In this document: positions 22,966 to 30,142 of the stretch, piece after piece
Position numbering within the stretch: position 1 is the stretch's first letter
Layout: each line of letters begins with the position of its first letter
From: Sulfurimonas sp. RIFOXYD12_FULL_33_39
GTDB taxonomy: Bacteria; Campylobacterota; Campylobacteria; Campylobacterales; Sulfurimonadaceae
Length of the DNA: 64,000 bases
Assembly: GCA_001829785.1 (NCBI GenBank)
Contig: MICF01000007.1
Coordinates: 186,001 to 250,000, forward strand
Reading direction: 5' to 3'
Notes under the pieces: model-generated
Told to the model about the DNA's origin: nothing
Database searches by the model: none
Seen by the model: only the letters and a program-made list of their open reading frames with translations
Position numbers and translations under genes: made by a program

Positions 22966-24119
22966 TGGCAAGAGAAGTAATCGGAAACGGTAATGAATTA
23001 GCTGCTGAAGCAGCTATTGATGCTGGTGCAATGTTCTTCAGTGGATATCCAATCACGCCATCATCTGAAGTTATGCACGTTGCATCGGACCTTTTACCGG
23101 AAGTTGGCGGAAAATTTATTCAAATGGAAGACGAGATAGGCGGTATTGCTGCTGCACTTGGTGCATCAATGACAGGTGTTAAGTCTTTTACGGCAACATC
23201 AGGACCTGGTATTTCACTAAAAGCAGAACAGATAGGACTTGGATTTATTGCAGAGATTCCTCTAGTAATTATAAATGTAATGCGTGGCGGCCCATCAACC
23301 GGTCTTCCTACCCGTGTATCTCAAGCCGATATCGGTCAAGCGCAATATCCTACTCATGGAGACTATGCATCTATTACGTTATGTGCAGGTAGTTTGACAG
23401 AGTGTTATACACAAACAGTTCGCGGGTTTAATCTAGCAGAAAAATACATGACTCCTGTTTTTGTACTTCTTGATGAAACTATCGGACATATGCATGGGAA
23501 AGCTGTACTTCCTGATTTAGAAGAGGTTAAAGCTAGTATTGTTAATCGTGCTACTTTTGACGGTGCTCCAGCTGATTATAAGCCGTATGATGTTCCAATG
23601 AACAAACCTGCAGTGTTAAATCCAATGTTTAAAGGCTATAAGTACCATATTACAGGTCTTCACCACGGACATGAGGGTTTCCCTACTGAAGATGCTGTTC
23701 AATGTGAATTTAATATTGAGCGCCTTGTCGGTAAAATAAATGTTGTTGCGGCAGAGAATGATGGACTTGATGATTTACCTGATTATGAAGAGTACATGCT
23801 TGATGATGCAGAAGTTTGCGTTATTGCATATGGTTCAATAGGACTTGGTGCTTACGAGGCAGTAAATAAACTTCGTGAACAAGGAATAAAAGCAGGTATG
23901 TTTAGACCAATTATGTTGTGGCCGTCTCCAGCTAAAAGAATAGCAGAACTTGGCGAAAAATTTAAAGATAAAATTTTTATTACAGAACTTAATATGGGTC
24001 AATATTCTAAAGAAATTGAGAGAATTATCAAAAGAAATGATTTTACTACACTACTTAAAGCAAATGGTCGTCCTATAGCACCTGCTGATATGGTAGCAAA
24101 AGTTAAGGAGATGATGTAA
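22965..24119 (+). CDS. oorA: 2-oxoglutarate:acceptor oxidoreductase, alpha subunit
   Basis: 384 residues forming the pyrimidine-binding and CoA-contact domains of the thiamine-diphosphate enzyme. Typical stretches are FFSGYPITPSSEVMH, MEDEIGGIAAALGASM and TATSGPGISLKAE. It shares single-base overlaps with oorD and oorB, so the four genes are translationally coupled. In a reductive cycle the complex fixes CO2 onto succinyl-CoA with reduced ferredoxin. Confidence 0.96.
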   Translation: MAREVIGNGNELAAEAAIDAGAMFFSGYPITPSSEVMHVASDLLPEVGGKFIQMEDEIGGIAAALGASMTGVKSFTATSGPGISLKAEQIGLGFIAEIPLVIINVMRGGPSTGLPTRVSQADIGQAQYPTHGDYASITLCAGSLTECYTQTVRGFNLAEKYMTPVFVLLDETIGHMHGKAVLPDLEEVKASIVNRATFDGAPADYKPYDVPMNKPAVLNPMFKGYKYHITGLHHGHEGFPTEDAVQCEFNIERLVGKINVVAAENDGLDDLPDYEEYMLDDAEVCVIAYGSIGLGAYEAVNKLREQGIKAGMFRPIMLWPSPAKRIAELGEKFKDKIFITELNMGQYSKEIERIIKRNDFTTLLKANGRPIAPADMVAKVKEMM

Positions 24120-24976
24120 TGGCATTTAATTATGATAAATATTTACGTGTAAATAAAATGCCGACACTTTGGTGTTGGGGTTGTGGTGATGGTGTTATTT
24201 TAAAAGCAACTATTCGTGCTATTGAAAAAATGGGTTGGGATATGAATACTGAAGTTTGTGTTGTTTCAGGTATTGGTTGTTCCGGTCGTTTTAGCTCATA
24301 CATTGATTGTAATACGGTTCATACTACTCATGGTCGTACGATGGCTTATGCAACCGGTATTAAGCTTGCTAATCCAAAAATCAATGTAATTGTTGTTGCG
24401 GGAGACGGTGATAGCCTTGCAATAGGCGGTAATCATACGATTCATGCATGTCGTCGTAATATAAATTTGAACTTTATTCTTATTAATAACTTTATTTACG
24501 GTCTTACTAATTCACAAATATCTCCTACTACCCCTCAAGGTATGTGGTGTGTATCTGCTCAAAACGGCAATATTGATCCAACATTTAATGCGGGCAATTT
24601 AGCTATGGGTGCAGGTGCTACGTTTGTATCTCGTGAAGCAGTTATTGATCCTAAAAAATTAGAAAAAATGTTAGTTAAAGGTTTTAGCCATAAAGGCTTT
24701 AGCTTTATGGAAGTTTTATCAAACTGTCATATTAATTTAGGTCGTAAAAATAAAATGGCTAATGCTATGGAAAATCTTAACTGGATTGACAGTATTACGG
24801 TTCCTAAAAAGAAATGGGATGAACTTCCACCTGAAGAACAGATGAATAAACTTGCTACGGGTGTACTTAAAGAAGTTGAGCAACCTGAATACACTGATAT
24901 GTATGAAGAGGTTATAAAAGCTGCTCAAGGTAAACGTGGTAAAATCACACAAGCTGATTTTGTGAAAAAGATATAG
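24119..24976 (+). CDS. oorB: 2-oxoglutarate:acceptor oxidoreductase, beta subunit
   Basis: 285 residues; the thiamine-diphosphate subunit. LWCWGCGDGVILKA and CVVSGIGCSGRFSSY give the cluster/cofactor cysteines, and AGDGDSLAIGGNH is the GDG...N cofactor and Mg motif. It starts in the oorA stop codon and is followed by oorC after 10 bases. Confidence 0.96.
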   Translation: MAFNYDKYLRVNKMPTLWCWGCGDGVILKATIRAIEKMGWDMNTEVCVVSGIGCSGRFSSYIDCNTVHTTHGRTMAYATGIKLANPKINVIVVAGDGDSLAIGGNHTIHACRRNINLNFILINNFIYGLTNSQISPTTPQGMWCVSAQNGNIDPTFNAGNLAMGAGATFVSREAVIDPKKLEKMLVKGFSHKGFSFMEVLSNCHINLGRKNKMANAMENLNWIDSITVPKKKWDELPPEEQMNKLATGVLKEVEQPEYTDMYEEVIKAAQGKRGKITQADFVKKI

Positions 24977-24986
24977 GGAGCCTGAT

Positions 24987-25544
24987 ATGAGAAATTCTTT
25001 AAGATTTACCGGTGTTGGTGGTCAAGGTGTTTTACTTGCAGGTGAGATTATGGCAGCATGTAAAATCAAAGACGGTGGACACGGTTTAAAAACTGCTACA
25101 TATACATCACAAGTACGCGGTGGTCCAACTGTTGTTGATATTACTTTGGATGACAATGAAATTCGTTATCCATATGCAAATGAGGGTGAAATCGATTTCA
25201 TGCTTTCAGTTGCAAATGTTTCTTATCAACAATTTAAAAATGGTGTTAAACCAGGCGGTATAATTGTTGTTGATCCAAACCTAGTTACTCCAACTGATGA
25301 AGATCGTAAAAAATGGATTATCCATGAGATTCCTATTATTACAATTGCGAAAGAAGAGGTTGGTAATGTTATTACTCAATCTGTTGTTGCACTAGCAATT
25401 ACAAACACAATGACAAATGTATTGCCAAAGCAGTCATTAATTGACACAATGCTTTCAAAAGTACCAGAGAAAGTTCATGCAGCTAATAAACTTGCATATG
25501 AACTTGGTGAAAAATATGCTAAAGAAGCTATGGCAGCAAACTAA
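24987..25544 (+). CDS. oorC: 2-oxoglutarate:acceptor oxidoreductase, gamma subunit
   Basis: 185 residues of the gamma-type domain (RFTGVGGQGVLLAGEIM near the N terminus, then TYTSQVRGGP) that completes the OorDABC complex. GGGAG precedes the ATG. It is the last gene of the operon and ends in a strong terminator facing the convergent tetR gene. Confidence 0.95.
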   Translation: MRNSLRFTGVGGQGVLLAGEIMAACKIKDGGHGLKTATYTSQVRGGPTVVDITLDDNEIRYPYANEGEIDFMLSVANVSYQQFKNGVKPGGIIVVDPNLVTPTDEDRKKWIIHEIPIITIAKEEVGNVITQSVVALAITNTMTNVLPKQSLIDTMLSKVPEKVHAANKLAYELGEKYAKEAMAAN

Positions 25545-25554
25545 CATAAAGTCA

Positions 25555-25586
25555 AGACAACCTTGAAAAAGGTTGTCTTTTTTTTG
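25555..25586 (+). terminator. Rho-independent terminator of the oor operon
   Basis: Ten-bp perfect stem (AGACAACCTT / AAGGTTGTCT), GAAA loop and a run of T residues, eleven bases after the oorC stop. Confidence 0.93.
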
Positions 25587-25626
25587 TCAACATCTCTAAT
25601 ACTAAATAATATCTATCTTGTTAATA

Positions 25627-26244
25627 TCAAACTTTTATACTCTCCCAAAAAAAATCTACATGCTTTTCAAATTGAGTGGATAAACTTGTTGTTGAACTAC
25701 TATCAAATCTTAGAAGTGTAATTTGCAGTCTTATATAGAATAGGGTAGATATAAATTCATAAGCAACCATCATTGGATCTGCTGAACGAATTAAAGAGTT
25801 TTGCATCATTATAAAAAATGCTTCTGATAGCGTCTTAATATTATCATTATGAAATTCATTCATAAACTGCTCTCTAAGCTCTTTATTTTGAAAAAGCTCT
25901 ATCATTAAAAGCCTAAACATATTTTCGTTCTTTTTATCAAATGTAAGAAGCTTATACTGCATAGTATATTTTTGTAAAAAAGATTTTCCTCTTAATGCTG
26001 ATTCTTTGATATTGGCTTCATCAGAAGAAAAAGGGGTAGTAAATATCTCTTTAGCAACAGATATAAATATCTCTTCTTTATTCTTAAAATGATTATATAA
26101 AGCGCTCTCTCTTATTCCTACTTCTGAAGCTATTTTTCGCACACTCGTGCCTCTATACCCATGTTCAGAAAATAAAATAGATGATACTTTTATAATATTT
26201 TCTTTTGTGCCTATTTTCTTTTTAATAGTCCTGTTTTCTGGCAT
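25627..26244 (-). CDS. TetR-family transcriptional regulator
   Basis: 205 residues: an N-terminal helix-turn-helix of TetR type (ILFSEHGYRGTSVRKIASEVG followed by ESALYNHFKNKEEIF) and a helical ligand domain of unknown specificity. Its upstream region holds four evenly spaced GAAC-N4-GTT(C/A) palindromes, very likely its own operators. No efflux or metabolic gene is divergent from it; the next transcript is the RNase P RNA. The ligand cannot be guessed from the sequence. Confidence 0.9.
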   Translation of the reverse strand: MPENRTIKKKIGTKENIIKVSSILFSEHGYRGTSVRKIASEVGIRESALYNHFKNKEEIFISVAKEIFTTPFSSDEANIKESALRGKSFLQKYTMQYKLLTFDKKNENMFRLLMIELFQNKELREQFMNEFHNDNIKTLSEAFFIMMQNSLIRSADPMMVAYEFISTLFYIRLQITLLRFDSSSTTSLSTQFEKHVDFFWESIKV

Positions 26245-26266
26245 TTTTTAACCTTTTTTATGTGTA

Positions 26267-26374
26267 TGAACATTCGTTAATATAAGCACAATTATATATG
26301 AACATTTGTTAATCTACTCTTATACAAAAAGAACGTTTGTTCATATACTGTTTTTATAAAGTGAACAGGTGTTC
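26267..26374. promoter_or_regulatory. Array of four TetR-type operators
   Basis: Four related dyads sit at 26267-26280 (TGAACATTCGTTAA), 26299-26312 (TGAACATTTGTTAA), 26331-26342 (GAACGTTTGTTC) and 26363-26374 (GAACAGGTGTTC). Starts of the GAAC arms are 32, 31 and 32 bases apart, about three helical turns, so bound dimers would line up on one DNA face. The array fills the gap between tetR and rnpB. Confidence 0.75.
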
Positions 26375-26419
26375 TTTAGTTAAAAAAAGAGCTTTAAAGG
26401 AAAGATTTTGTATCATAAC

Positions 26420-26742
26420 GCAGGTACAACAGATAGTGACTTGATATATTCAAGAGGAAAGTCCGAGCTGCTATAAGACAGTGTTCCATTTAACTAATGG
26501 CCGTAGTAATACGAGGGAAAGTGCAACAGAGAGCAGACTGCCGCTTTGCGGTAAAGGTGAAAGGGCGGTGTAAGAGACCACCAGTCTTTATAGTAATATA
26601 GAGAGCTTGTAAACCCAACATGGCAGCAAGAAACAGATGGTCAGCGTCTTATAATGCTATTGTTTCGCTAGAGTTATTATGTAAATAATAAAGTAGATTA
26701 ATGCTATCAAAACAAAACTCGGCTTACAGTTGTACCTGTCTT
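26420..26742 (+). ncRNA. rnpB: RNase P RNA (bacterial type A)
   Basis: The catalytic RNA that trims tRNA 5' ends. Conserved blocks are present in order: GAGGAAAGTCCGAGCT, ACAGAGAGCAGACTGCC, GGTGAAAGGGCGGTG, TAAGAGACCACCAG, GTAAACCCAACATGGCAGCA and ACTCGGCTTACAG. The P1 helix closes by pairing CAGGTACAAC (26421-26430) with its complement at 26729-26738, which fixes both ends within a few bases. A likely -10 (TATCAT, 26411-26416) sits just upstream. Confidence 0.96.
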
Positions 26743-26766
26743 CTAGTTCCCAAATTAACGTTATTT

Positions 26767-26775
26767 TGCTATAAT
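26767..26775 (+). promoter_or_regulatory. Extended -10 promoter between rnpB and the provirus
   Basis: TGC-TATAAT is a textbook extended -10 element. The transcript would start near 26782 and run through the left repeat. No coding sequence follows before the repeat; without the insert it would read toward the small gene at 37558. Confidence 0.45.
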
Positions 26776-26875
26776 TGCGAACATAGTAATTCTCAATATA
26801 CTATTTAATATTAGGCAGTGCTTACAATAAGCAGTATTTAAATCGCCGTCGATTAGTTAGATAGAAACGAAAAAT

Positions 26876-26897
26876 ATTTTCAAGAGAATTTACATTA
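26876..26897 (+). repeat. Left attachment-site repeat (attL)
   Basis: 22 bases starting ATTTTCAAGAGAA and ending TTTACATTA, identical to 37484-37505. Flanking bases differ on both sides. It lies about 135 bases after rnpB. The sequence that follows here is AGTTTCAA. Confidence 0.8.
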
Positions 26898-27117
26898 AGT
26901 TTCAAATTAGCGTTTAAGTTTAAGGATAAAATAAGAGGGTAGTGTGATATAATGTTCACAAGATTTGCCCAACAGGTAAATTTAAAAACAAAGTTATCCT
27001 TTTATTAATTTAATTGGCTGGTGAGGCCTTGTTTTTTACTTCGCTAAACAGCTCCAACTGTTCAGCTTCTAGCCACTCCAATGGCTAGAAAATAAAAATC
27101 TCCGTATTGTATCATAT
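26898..27117. other. Non-coding left end of the provirus with a promoter and twin hairpins
   Basis: No gene is seen. It holds CGTTTAAGTTT at 26911-26921, an extended -10 (TGATATAAT, 26945-26953) on the + strand, and two adjacent hairpins: AACAG/CTGTT (27047-27062) and TTCTAGCCA/TGGCTAGAA (27067-27090). Both hairpins have the same six-base loop CTCCAA. On the minus strand the loops read TTGGAG and would lie in the 3' end of the transcript of the 75-residue regulator gene. Confidence 0.55.
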
Positions 27118-27345
27118 TTAGCCCGTGGGCTGTTCCAAAAGTCCTATAAATCGTAAAAATTCATCATCATTCATATATTCTAACATTACTTTTCGTAACA
27201 CTTCTGACATACTAAGTTCGTGTTTTGACTTTAAGTTGTTCATGTTGTCTCTTATTCTCATTCGCTCTTCTAAGCTCATTCTAAAATAAAACCTATGCTC
27301 TGATACTTTTGCCAAGTCCTCTTTAGTTAATAGTTCCTTTCCCAT
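27118..27345 (-). CDS. Small ribbon-helix-helix-type regulator
   Basis: 75 residues. FRMSLEERMRIRDNMNNLKS followed by ELSMSEVLRKVMLEYM fits a ribbon-helix-helix DNA-binding fold (a strand, then two helices with SMSEVLRK at the second). GGAGGTG stands four bases before the ATG, the best ribosome site in the element, and a clean promoter precedes it. It is the only gene at the left end and the best candidate for the provirus repressor or copy control protein. A relaxosome-type accessory protein is an alternative; no relaxase is present. Confidence 0.7.
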   Translation of the reverse strand: MGKELLTKEDLAKVSEHRFYFRMSLEERMRIRDNMNNLKSKHELSMSEVLRKVMLEYMNDDEFLRFIGLLEQPTG

Positions 27346-27364
27346 GCTACACCTCCATAGCTCA

Positions 27365-27394
27365 ATTATACAGCTCTAAAACTCAAACTAGCAA
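27365..27394 (-). promoter_or_regulatory. Sigma-70 promoter of the ribbon-helix-helix gene
   Basis: On the minus strand TTGCTA (27394-27389), an 18-base spacer and TATAAT (27370-27365). A dyad flanks it: GCTCTAAAACTCAAAC inside the promoter and its near reverse complement CGTTTAAGTTTAGAGC at 27417-27432, consistent with autorepression. Confidence 0.7.
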
Positions 27395-28019
27395 TAAATA
27401 TACCCTCGGGGTTTTTCGTTTAAGTTTAGAGCCTTAAAACGCCATATTTTACCTAAAAATTACCCCTCGGAAAAACGAGGGGTATCCATCGGATTTCCGA
27501 GGGGTCTATCCTATTACTCTTTTTATATTTAAAGCTAAGCTTTTATAGAGTGACTTTTTTTTGCTCAAAAAAACCGTTTAAGGTTTGCCAATAGCCAAAT
27601 AGGAAAATCGCCCCGTGGGGTCGATGTTTCTTTTTGATTTGATGCCTGCGGCGCTGAAATGATGCAACTTCGTTGCCTCTATGGGTCGCTACGCTCCTGA
27701 TTATCGCTATTCCCTCCTAAGGTCGGGGCTCTATTTTTGTCTTGTAGGGTAGCGTTCTAACATTGTCTGGTGGATTTTCTGTCTGGCTTTTGTAGTTTTA
27801 AATAGCTTGTCAGACTCATTTTAAGACGGTTTTTTGTGCTTTTTAACACTTAGTAAGGTCTTCGTTTAGGTTAGAGTTTTTTTTGTGTTGTAGGGCTTTA
27901 TTTTGAGTTGTTTTTTAGAGTGGGGCGGGGCGGTTTGAAGTATTGCAAAATGTCATATTGATTTTGCGTTTTGTCATATTTTTTCTTCCCAGGAAGCGAT
28001 TTTGTATGACAATTTGTCA
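27395..28019. other. Non-coding, palindrome-rich region (possible origin or control region)
   Basis: About 620 bases with no gene. It contains a perfect hairpin TACCCCTCG/CGAGGGGTA (27461-27484), a partner copy CCGAGGGGT near 27497, an 18-bp sequence (27568-27585) repeated inverted at 37407-37424, short GC hairpins near 27611-27680 (for example GCAACTTCGTTGC), and a cluster of TGTCAT motifs at its right end. Such density of hairpins suits an origin of replication for a small circular genome; this is inference. Confidence 0.5.
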
Positions 28020-28020
28020 T
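27951..28020. promoter_or_regulatory. TGTCAT operator cluster
   Basis: TGTCATAT at 27951 and 27972 and a perfect 15-base dyad ATGACAATTTGTCAT at 28006-28020; another TGTCATAT is at 28173-28180 inside the 55-residue gene. The spacing and dyad suggest binding by a dimeric regulator, perhaps one of the small proteins encoded next door. Confidence 0.45.
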
Positions 28021-28187
28021 TAGTCTAACATGCCTGTTTCCTTTAGTATATTTGAAATTTTATTTAAAGGTTTTACAAAAAGACCATTAAACAAGTATAG
28101 GAAACGAGAAACTTTCATATATAGTCTTTTTTCTTTTAATGTTGCATTATTAAACAACCTTTTTTCTATTAATGTCATATTATTCAT
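28020..28187 (-). CDS. 55-residue third gene of the toxin operon
   Basis: Starts at an ATG whose A is the last base of the toxin stop codon (TAATG), so translation is probably coupled. The product is basic and helical (MNNMTLIEKRLFNNATLKEK at the start, an amphipathic middle with FLYLFNGLFVKPLNKI). No family is recognised. It could be a regulator or a membrane-associated partner of the toxin. Too short for standard gene calling, so easily missed. Confidence 0.6.
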   Translation of the reverse strand: MNNMTLIEKRLFNNATLKEKRLYMKVSRFLYLFNGLFVKPLNKISNILKETGMLD

Positions 28188-28471
28188 TAGCAGTCCTTTA
28201 TAGTTGCATCATATCTATCGTGAGAACACACACATTGAAAGTATGCTGTATTTTCTAATACCGTCATTAAAATTCTGTATTGTGTTCCTATAACTCGTAT
28301 TGAGTATTTATCTTTGTCTTTTTTACAGTTAATTTTTTTGTAGTTTATCGAGGCATGTGTTTCATCATCTATAAAAGTTTGTATCGTTTTTTCTATCTTT
28401 TGTAGAAGTAGTTTATCTCGTTTAAACTTTTTTAAACTTGATGTATATCTGCTTGTTTCTTTAACTTGCAC
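28187..28471 (-). CDS. RelE/ParE-superfamily toxin
   Basis: 94 residues, GTG start inside the end of the upstream gene. The pattern fits small RelE/YafQ-like mRNA interferases: basic N-terminal helices (TSSLKKFKRDKLLLQKIEK), then DKYSIRVIGTQYRILMTV and a C-terminal SHDRYD, with the R-x-x-x-x-YRI core and a late H...Y pair. The unusual feature is the partner: the gene upstream is a 134-residue helical protein, not a typical short antitoxin. Toxin activity is inferred from fold-level resemblance. Confidence 0.72.
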   Translation of the reverse strand: MQVKETSRYTSSLKKFKRDKLLLQKIEKTIQTFIDDETHASINYKKINCKKDKDKYSIRVIGTQYRILMTVLENTAYFQCVCSHDRYDATIKDC

Positions 28472-28865
28472 GCTCTAGCTCATGTCTAAGTTTTATTGCT
28501 GTAGTCGATACGGTCATGCCAAGTTTTATAGTGATTGTATAAAGCTCATCGGCTATACTATAGAGTTCAATGAAGACCTCTGAATCTTCTTTATGTTTAG
28601 TAGAGTTCTTAACAATAGCTTCTAACATGTCTTCAAGTTTGAGCATATCATCATGGAACTCTATCGTGTCAAGTTCTAAAGCTTTATTTGGATTTTTTTC
28701 TATCTCTATCAAAATTTTTTTTAAGTCGGTGTTTGTTTTTTTGAATGCGAAAATCATATCCATTAATATGGATTTTCCTATCTCTTTTGCACCTGCTTTA
28801 AAAGCGTTCAGCGTTGTCTTAAACAATGACGGAAAAAGAGAATCATAATGTAAATTAATTGTCAT
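28461..28865 (-). CDS. Helical 134-residue protein upstream of the toxin (candidate antitoxin)
   Basis: Overlaps the toxin gene by 11 bases and leads the operon, the usual antitoxin position. The sequence is predicted to be almost all helix (FKTTLNAFKAGAKEIGKSIL, then long heptad-like stretches from residue 45 to the end). No DNA-binding motif is obvious and no family is recognised. AAAGG precedes the ATG and an extended -10 box lies about 30 bases upstream. Confidence 0.65.
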   Translation of the reverse strand: MTINLHYDSLFPSLFKTTLNAFKAGAKEIGKSILMDMIFAFKKTNTDLKKILIEIEKNPNKALELDTIEFHDDMLKLEDMLEAIVKNSTKHKEDSEVFIELYSIADELYTITIKLGMTVSTTAIKLRHELERAS

Positions 28866-28891
28866 AACTAACCTTTAACTATCGTATATTT

Positions 28892-28902
28892 TGAAATTAT
28901 AT
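28892..28902 (-). promoter_or_regulatory. Extended -10 promoter of the toxin operon
   Basis: On the minus strand the sequence TATGATATAATTTC contains TGA-TATAAT, an extended -10, about 30 bases before the 134-residue gene and partly behind the 33-residue gene. It allows the toxin operon to be transcribed independently of the virion genes. Confidence 0.6.
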
Positions 28903-28907
28903 CATAG

Positions 28908-29009
28908 TTATTGCAATGTAAAAGTAATACCGCCGTTTATATAATCAAGCAAGATTACGATTACAAGCGGTAAAAGTAAGAAGAGTATTTTTACATGTAG
29001 ATTTTTCAT
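28908..29009 (-). CDS. 33-residue single-span membrane peptide
   Basis: MKNLHVKILFLLLPLVIVIL at the start gives one strong membrane helix; the rest is LDYINGGITFTLQ. AAGG lies upstream of the ATG. It sits after the lysin and a 49-residue gene at the end of the virion gene block, a position where small holin-like or minor virion peptides are found. Function unknown. Confidence 0.5.
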   Translation of the reverse strand: MKNLHVKILFLLLPLVIVILLDYINGGITFTLQ

Positions 29010-29049
29010 AAGTACGCCTTTTTTAAAATTTTAGCATACTTATAAAAAT

Positions 29050-29199
29050 TTATTTCTTTACATTGTCTTTTAGATTTTTAATCTCTGTCTCATGTATGGT
29101 TAATATTTTATTGATGTCGTTTACATATTTTAGACCATATAGAAAAACGACTTCCCAATTGTTTGATAACCATATCAAGAGGTTTGTTTCTTCATTCAA
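29050..29199 (-). CDS. 49-residue protein after the lysin (TTG start)
   Basis: A TTG start is preceded by AGGAGG at seven bases, the strongest ribosome site in this part, 12 bases after the lysin gene. The product has a hydrophobic stretch (LLIWLSNNWEVVFLYGL) and a charged helical tail ending KNLKDNVKK. By position it may be a holin or spanin-like lysis accessory; that is inference. Confidence 0.55.
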   Translation of the reverse strand: MNEETNLLIWLSNNWEVVFLYGLKYVNDINKILTIHETEIKNLKDNVKK

Positions 29200-29211
29200 C
29201 TTATTGCCTCC

Positions 29212-29748
29212 TTATGCTATTAAATTGTTTTTTTGTGCCATTGCAAGATAGTGTTCGGGAGTACCTTTACCGAGCGATGAGTTATACCATCTCTTCCAAT
29301 ACTCGGCACGACCGCCTATAGTGTTTGGGATTGCATTTGGAACTAGCAAGTATTTCAATCTTGCAAAGATAACAGAGAGCAGGGGAGACCAGCGTAAATC
29401 CGTGTGAATCACTTTATCGATATCTACGCCGAAGCACTCTTTGACTTTTTGTTTTTTAGCTTGAGAAGTTCTTATTTTTACATCGTCAAAGCCTATTTTG
29501 TCAAACTGCATCAGTCCGATACCGGTGTTCCAAGTCAAGTCGTGTGCATCTCCCATATCTGTTTCTGCTGCACTTGTCTCAAGCAGCAACATTTTAGCAG
29601 CTGCTCCTCCGCCTAAGCACTCGACAACTCTATCGACTGCCTTATAAATGTCATTTTGTGAAATTAATCCGTAATACAAGATACTCCTTTTATAATAAAG
29701 TGTTGCAGCTGTGATTACAGCTGCTGCTATGATTATGTTGTTTTTCAT
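29212..29748 (-). CDS. Membrane-anchored transglycosylase-like lysin
   Basis: 178 residues from the ATG giving MKNNIIIAAAVITAATLYY, with GGAG at nine bases; an in-frame start 12 codons earlier is less likely. An N-terminal membrane helix is followed by a lysozyme-like fold: LLLETSAAETDMG (glutamates near 57 and 62 are candidate catalytic residues) and NTGIGLMQFD, as in lytic transglycosylases. It would open the peptidoglycan during entry or release. The gene starts five bases after the stop of the fibre-chaperone-like gene. Confidence 0.75.
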   Translation of the reverse strand: MKNNIIIAAAVITAATLYYKRSILYYGLISQNDIYKAVDRVVECLGGGAAAKMLLLETSAAETDMGDAHDLTWNTGIGLMQFDKIGFDDVKIRTSQAKKQKVKECFGVDIDKVIHTDLRWSPLLSVIFARLKYLLVPNAIPNTIGGRAEYWKRWYNSSLGKGTPEHYLAMAQKNNLIA

Positions 29749-29752
29749 AGTG

Positions 29753-30142
29753 TTAAACTCCAAGCTCCAGACATTTAGCCTCAAGCTCTTCTTGTGTAGC
29801 TGTTGCCATGATTTGAGCTTCTTTATCGTTGCCCGTTACTCTTAGTGTTTCAACCTGAGCGAATAAATCATTAAGAGTGTTTAACTGCACGGTTTCATCT
29901 TCCGTGATAGTTCCGCGAGTCTCTTTTAGTGTCAGCTGCACCGATTTAGCCGTGAGGTTTCTTTGATTTATGTCACTACCGACTAAATCCGTTATAGCTT
30001 TAGCTGTTGCCGTGTCAATCTCTTTGCATTTCTCTTTTTTTATTTTTAAAAAAACTTCATCTGCTGTCGGGAGTGAAGCGTTAAACTTAAATATCTCTTT
30101 TTGTGTCATTTCGACTTGTTTGCCGTTTACTGTTTTAAGCAT
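29753..30142 (-). CDS. Tail-fibre-assembly-like protein
   Basis: 129 residues, overlapping the spike gene by eight bases. The composition and layout (short N-terminal strand with VNGKQVEMTQKE, then a helical, charged C-terminal half rich in T, E and K) resemble phage fibre-assembly chaperones that follow their fibre genes. No catalytic residues or membrane spans. The assignment rests mainly on position after the fibre-like spike gene. Confidence 0.5.
   Translation of the reverse strand: MLKTVNGKQVEMTQKEIFKFNASLPTADEVFLKIKKEKCKEIDTATAKAITDLVGSDINQRNLTAKSVQLTLKETRGTITEDETVQLNTLNDLFAQVETLRVTGNDKEAQIMATATQEELEAKCLELGV

Noticed and set aside
27118-27345. Integrase or excisionase fragment
   Set aside because: 75 residues without tyrosine-recombinase or serine-recombinase motifs; the pattern fits a ribbon-helix-helix regulator better.
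27461-27484. Rho-independent terminator of the toxin operon
   Set aside because: The hairpin is perfect, but it lies over 500 bases past the last gene and the following tract (ATTTTTAGG on the minus strand) is a weak T-run; kept as part of a possible origin.
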